Part shown: one piece after another, positions 46,954 to 50,324 of the stretch
Layout: the number at the start of each line of letters is the position of its first letter
How positions within the stretch are numbered: position 1 is the first letter of the stretch
Assembly: GCA_946407705.1 (NCBI GenBank)
Contig: CAMJPC010000017.1
Span: forward strand, 1-50,324
Source: an uncultured Clostridia bacterium
Lineage (GTDB): Bacteria > Bacillota > Clostridia > Saccharofermentanales > Saccharofermentanaceae
Reading direction: 5' to 3'
Length of the DNA stretch: 50,324 nt
Notes under the pieces: model-generated
What the model was told of the DNA's origin: nothing
Seen by the model: the letters and a program-made list of their open reading frames with translations, nothing else
Databases searched by the model: none
Translations under genes and position numbers: made by a program

Positions 46954-49008
46954 ATGAGTATAAGGAATTTCTTTAAGGGTGTTGCTCTGGTGCTGACGGC
47001 GAGCATCGTTCTCGGCACTGCGGGTACTGCCAAATACGTCTCGGCAGCCGGGAATATTACGCTGTCGGGCAAGAGCATCGTTCAGAAATACGGAGAGATA
47101 GAAGGCGACTGGGACGCTTCGAATTCAACGCTCACATTGAAGGGCCGCGCGAATTCCGATGATCCCTATAAGCCGATAGACGCGATCAATGTCGCGCTCA
47201 ACAATACGACCGGTTACAGCGGCACGCTCAAATACAGCGTTTACGTTGAGGGCAAGGGCTGGCAGGAATTCAAGACTGCGGGCAATGATGCAGGTCTCCC
47301 CAACAAGGGCATGAGGATCGAAGCTCTGAAGATGGAACTGACGGGCGAGCTTGCAACCAAATACGTGATCCAGTATGCCGTCTCGATCGAAAAGGCCGGC
47401 TACTCCCAGGGATATGTATCTGACGGCACAATTGCAGGTTCGATAGGTGAACCCAAGAAGATCGAAGAGATAAAGATCCGCATCGTTCCCGTCAATACGA
47501 GTTCGACCACAAACGTTAACTACAGAGTCCACAGGGACAGCGTCGGCTGGGGAACCAAGTGGAACAAGAACGGCGAGCTGTCAGGCGGGGCAGGCAAGGG
47601 CAAGCAGATCGACAGCATCGAGCTGACCCTCTCAGGCTACCAGTACAAGGGCGGCATCACATACCGTTCAAGCGTTGAAGGAAAGGGCTGGGAGACAAAC
47701 TGGTCATCCGACGGCGCCACGAGCGGTTCTTCAGGAAAGAGACTTGAAGCTGTTGCGGTCAAGCTCACGGGTGACGTGGCAGACCATTATGATGTTTATT
47801 ACAGAGTATATGTTCAGAGCGTCGGCTGGCTCGGCTGGGCAAAGAACGGCGCGGTCAGCGGAACCGAGGATCTTACGTACAGGCTTGAAGCGATCCAGGT
47901 GGTCCTTACGGCAAAAGGCTCGAACCCTCCCGGTGACGTAGGAGGGATCAAGAGCGCGATCGACGTGGCGGCAATAAATCCCAGGACTCCGATCCTTCCC
48001 GGCAGAGGAGTTTTCAAGATGCCGTCAGGAGCAAAGGTCTCTTATGCCGTAAAAACGGCAGACGGCTGGTCGGTCATCAAGTCTGACGGCCAGGTCCTGG
48101 ATGTATCGGAAGCCATCACCGGAATCGCCGTTGGCGTTAATGTTGAAAACAGCGGTGATCTGGGACTCTATGCAGACCTGCCTTATTTCGGCAATCCGAG
48201 ATATGACGCAAAGGACCCGTACGACGTGTCTTACAAACTGAGGATAATCGATACCGGAGTCAAGAAGATCGAGAACATCAGTGCTGACCTGTACGGGTGG
48301 AATTACAAGATCTGCTACAGGGTCAAGACATCCAAATACGGCTGGATGGCCTGGACTACGAATGGTGACAGCTGCGGTACTGACGAGGTCGGAAATACGA
48401 TCACCGCAATTCAGATGATAGTGCTGCCCTACGACCAGACTCCCGATGCCAATCTCGGCAATGTCACATCCGACAGGGAAGAGTCCATCCTTACGATAAC
48501 GGATTTCCCCAAACAGAAGATCCTTTCGGATAACAACGCATTCGCAAGATGGTGTCTGAGGACTTTCCCCGAGAACGCATCGGCAACGGCGTATATCAAC
48601 AACAACTACCACAAAGCCGGATATTACTACTACTCGATATCGGCAACCTGGCCTTATAAGCTCGGAGGAAAATCAAGATCGAAATGCGACTGCACCGGAT
48701 TCGCCGTCTGGGTATTCAAGAACTACCACAAGAAGAAGGTCAAGTTCAATTCGCATTCAATGGCATTCAAGACCGGCAAGGTCGTCTCTTACAAGAACAT
48801 AAGACCGGGAGATCTGCTCTGCAACTGCGAGACTTATCACGGCGACGTCTTTTTCTACATAGGCAAAGATGAGTACGGTCATGACGTGATTCTCGACGGC
48901 ATGACACCGAAGATCGGCGGTAAGATAAAGTATGTGGTTCCGGTAATAAGATACCTGGATGTTGAGACTTGGGCTCAACACAGCAAACACTACATCAAGA
49001 GGAAATGA
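46954..49008 (+). CDS. secreted ChW-repeat protein with NlpC/P60-like hydrolase domain
   Basis: A 684-residue exported protein. The signal peptide ends near residue 32 (YVSAAG). It has several ChW (clostridial hydrophobic with Trp) repeats: GKGWQEFKTAGNDAGLPNKG, VGWGTKWNKNGELSG, KGWETNWSSDGATSG, VGWLGWAKNGAVSG and YGWMAWTTNGDSCG, which bind cell surface or matrix. The C-terminal 150 residues resemble an NlpC/P60 peptidase: catalytic C580 in DCTGF, IRPGDLL, and H629 in HGDVFFYIG. It should cut cell-wall peptides. GGGAGG precedes the ATG. It lies 47 bases after BspA-like gene 3. Its 3' end overlaps the convergent glycerate kinase gene by 14 bases. Confidence 0.85.
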   Translation: MSIRNFFKGVALVLTASIVLGTAGTAKYVSAAGNITLSGKSIVQKYGEIEGDWDASNSTLTLKGRANSDDPYKPIDAINVALNNTTGYSGTLKYSVYVEGKGWQEFKTAGNDAGLPNKGMRIEALKMELTGELATKYVIQYAVSIEKAGYSQGYVSDGTIAGSIGEPKKIEEIKIRIVPVNTSSTTNVNYRVHRDSVGWGTKWNKNGELSGGAGKGKQIDSIELTLSGYQYKGGITYRSSVEGKGWETNWSSDGATSGSSGKRLEAVAVKLTGDVADHYDVYYRVYVQSVGWLGWAKNGAVSGTEDLTYRLEAIQVVLTAKGSNPPGDVGGIKSAIDVAAINPRTPILPGRGVFKMPSGAKVSYAVKTADGWSVIKSDGQVLDVSEAITGIAVGVNVENSGDLGLYADLPYFGNPRYDAKDPYDVSYKLRIIDTGVKKIENISADLYGWNYKICYRVKTSKYGWMAWTTNGDSCGTDEVGNTITAIQMIVLPYDQTPDANLGNVTSDREESILTITDFPKQKILSDNNAFARWCLRTFPENASATAYINNNYHKAGYYYYSISATWPYKLGGKSRSKCDCTGFAVWVFKNYHKKKVKFNSHSMAFKTGKVVSYKNIRPGDLLCNCETYHGDVFFYIGKDEYGHDVILDGMTPKIGGKIKYVVPVIRYLDVETWAQHSKHYIKRK

Positions 49009-50101
49009 TCTGATCTGTCCCGGGCCCGAAAAGAGTCCGGGCAGTTTCTTTTACGCTGATGATCGCAGAATCACGGTCCATCGTGGGAGTGACGAGCGGC
49101 ACTATGCGCATAAAGCCTGCTTCGAGGCATTTCTCATGACCATCGCCAAGAACGCCTGTGATCCCGATGACCGGCTTGCCGTATTTCTGGCCGAGGAGAA
49201 GGATCTTGTATGGTGCCTTGCCGTTCACGGTCTGGCTGTCCATCCTTCCTTCGCCCGTGATGACTAAGTCGCAGTCCCTGATGGACTTCTCAATTCCCGT
49301 GAGTTCGTTTACGATGTCAGCGCCTGACTTCAATTCCGCGCCGAGGAAATTCCTGAGAGCAAAGCTCATGCCGCCAGCGGCACCGGTTCCCGCCTCATGG
49401 GGATCGAAGCCTGTGACTTCGGCGAAGTGAAAAAGATAAGAATCCATTTCAGCGGCCATTTCCGGTGTTGCGCCTTTCTGCGGACCGTAAACGAAGCTTG
49501 CACCCGAAGGACCGCACAGCGGGTTGGTGACGTCGCATGCCACGGTTACGGATAAGCCGGAGGGCAGGGCGGAGAGATCGGCCGCGGCGAGGAGTCTGAG
49601 ACCGTCAGCGCCTCTCGGGATATCTTTACCTTCCTTATCAAGAAGACGTGCCCCCAATGCCCGGAGCATTCCCGCTCCGCCATCGTTGGTCGCGCTTCCT
49701 CCTATGCATATGACGAGGTTGCGTGCACCCGAGCTGACGGCGTCGGCGATCAGTTCGCCCGTGCCGTAAGAGGTTGCGTGAAGCGGGTCAAGCCTGTCAG
49801 GAGCGACGAGGGTCAGACCCGAGGCCTTTGCCATTTCGATGTATGCAGTTTCGGAATATGAATCGTAAATATAGGATGCCGTGACCGGACTGCCGAGAGG
49901 CCCGGTGACGGTGAGGCTCCTGACCGCGCCAGAGACGTACGGGGCGATCGCATCGATCGTGCCTTCTCCGCCGTCAGCCAGGGGGAAGACGGTGACCGAC
50001 GCGTCAGGGCAGACTGATAGGATGCCGTCTCTGACGGCGTCTCCCGCCTCGGTGGAAGTGAGGCTTCCCTTGAAAGAATCCGTGGCGATTACGATCTTCA
50101 C
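48995..50101 (-). CDS. glycerate kinase (GarK/GlxK family)
   Basis: A 368-residue enzyme that phosphorylates D-glycerate with ATP, usually to 2-phosphoglycerate. The family signatures are visible: MKIVIATDSFKGSLTSTEA at the start, FPLADGGEGTIDAI, IGGSATNDGGAGMLRALGAR and VITGEGRMDSQT. The length is typical (about 370-380). AGGAG precedes the ATG on the minus strand. No neighbouring glyoxylate or glucarate genes are seen, so the physiological route is not shown. The 3' end overlaps the convergent hydrolase gene. Confidence 0.93.
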   Translation of the reverse strand: MKIVIATDSFKGSLTSTEAGDAVRDGILSVCPDASVTVFPLADGGEGTIDAIAPYVSGAVRSLTVTGPLGSPVTASYIYDSYSETAYIEMAKASGLTLVAPDRLDPLHATSYGTGELIADAVSSGARNLVICIGGSATNDGGAGMLRALGARLLDKEGKDIPRGADGLRLLAAADLSALPSGLSVTVACDVTNPLCGPSGASFVYGPQKGATPEMAAEMDSYLFHFAEVTGFDPHEAGTGAAGGMSFALRNFLGAELKSGADIVNELTGIEKSIRDCDLVITGEGRMDSQTVNGKAPYKILLLGQKYGKPVIGITGVLGDGHEKCLEAGFMRIVPLVTPTMDRDSAIISVKETARTLFGPGTDQIISS

Positions 50102-50226
50102 ATGAAACTCCTAAAAGAAACTTTATCAGCATTATACAACGGAGTTTTCGGAGGCCGGATAACAGTCGTTCAATACCGTTAATTTTTTTACACTTTTGAT
50201 ACAGATTTGGGCAGGATTGGACGGTA

Positions 50227-50262
50227 GTTAGCGTGGACTAACCGCACCTTCGCATATATAAT
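50227..50262 (+). promoter_or_regulatory. promoter for the last gene with inverted repeat over the -35
   Basis: TATAAT at 50257-50262 is preceded, with 17-base spacing, by TGGACT (50234-50239). GTTAG (50227-50231) and CTAAC (50238-50242) form an inverted repeat across this -35, a possible operator. Confidence 0.5.
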
Positions 50263-50303
50263 TATTACCGTTGGAATATTCCCAAAAGAGGCAGGAGGTT
50301 TTT

Positions 50304-50324
50304 ATGGCAAAATTACAAGAAGCT
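50304..50324 (+). CDS. start of a gene cut by the window edge
   Basis: AGGAGG with an 8-base spacer precedes the ATG at 50304; only seven codons (MAKLQEA) are inside the window. With the promoter at 50227-50262 this is a credible gene start, but the product cannot be named. Confidence 0.6.

Noticed and set aside
1..50324. rRNA, tRNA, complete insertion sequences, prophage
   Set aside because: I saw no tRNA-like cloverleaf, no rRNA segments, and no transposase, integrase or phage structural proteins in any frame.

Overview
The window looks like chromosomal DNA of a low-to-moderate GC Gram-positive anaerobe of class Clostridia, probably a gut or rumen lineage. The signs are AGGAGG-type ribosome binding sites, TATAAT -10 boxes, many N-terminal lipobox signal peptides, Clostridium-type hydrophobic ChW repeats, BspA-like leucine-rich surface proteins, DUF4854 and DUF5680 proteins, PrsW, and c-di-GMP enzymes beside type IV pilus genes. 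I cannot name the species. I found no rRNA, tRNA, CRISPR array, complete insertion sequence or prophage.

Region by region. (1) 1-2925 is clearly more AT-rich than the rest. It holds three unrecognised genes and eroded fragments, one of them a DNA methyltransferase remnant, and looks like a decaying accessory island. (2) 2926-6423 mixes palindromic intergenic repeats, a lipoprotein, a Phd-type antitoxin gene overlapping a GNAT gene, a membrane-protein gene frameshifted in a poly-T tract, and a second GNAT with a duplicated promoter-leader. (3) 6424-14110 has a double zinc-ribbon protein, a membrane diguanylate cyclase, a DUF4854 lipoprotein, a stand-alone PilT ATPase, a zinc-ribbon membrane protein with two small partners, and a gene remnant. 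(4) 14277-17026 is a likely operon of a DUF3267 zincin, a GNAT and a cytoplasmic 5'-nucleotidase-type phosphoesterase. PrsW with C-terminal zinc ribbons and a beta-helix-like lipoprotein follow on the minus strand. (5) 19743-25150 has another zinc-ribbon protein, several lipoproteins (one with YD/RHS-like repeats) and small envelope proteins. (6) 25253-31112 has a DUF5680 protein, an ABC exporter, a kinase-fold protein lacking the catalytic Asp, a radical SAM protein of the spore photolyase-like family, and a GGDEF-EAL phosphodiesterase. (7) 31251-37526 has two tandem hybrid histidine kinases with different sensors, an rRNA/tRNA methyltransferase and a GNAT. (8) 37606-49008 is a cell-surface block: two tandemly duplicated BspA-like proteins, a zinc-ribbon protein, an orphan type IV pilin, an Xre-HTH/PurM-like fusion, a third BspA-like protein, and a ChW-repeat NlpC/P60-like cell-wall hydrolase. 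A glycerate kinase and the first codons of another gene close the window.

The genes suggest a cell that invests in its surface: BspA adhesins, a beta-helix protein, ChW hydrolase, pilin with PilT, and lipoproteins. Behaviour is tuned by c-di-GMP (one cyclase, one phosphodiesterase) and two multistep phosphorelays. Six scattered proteins carry short Cys4 zinc ribbons, a recurring theme.

The most interesting candidates are the HTH-PurM fusion with an altered PurM active-site loop, the Phd-GNAT toxin-antitoxin-like pair, the putative pseudokinase one base upstream of the radical SAM gene, and the duplicated BspA locus whose LRR cores differ in base composition from their own ends.
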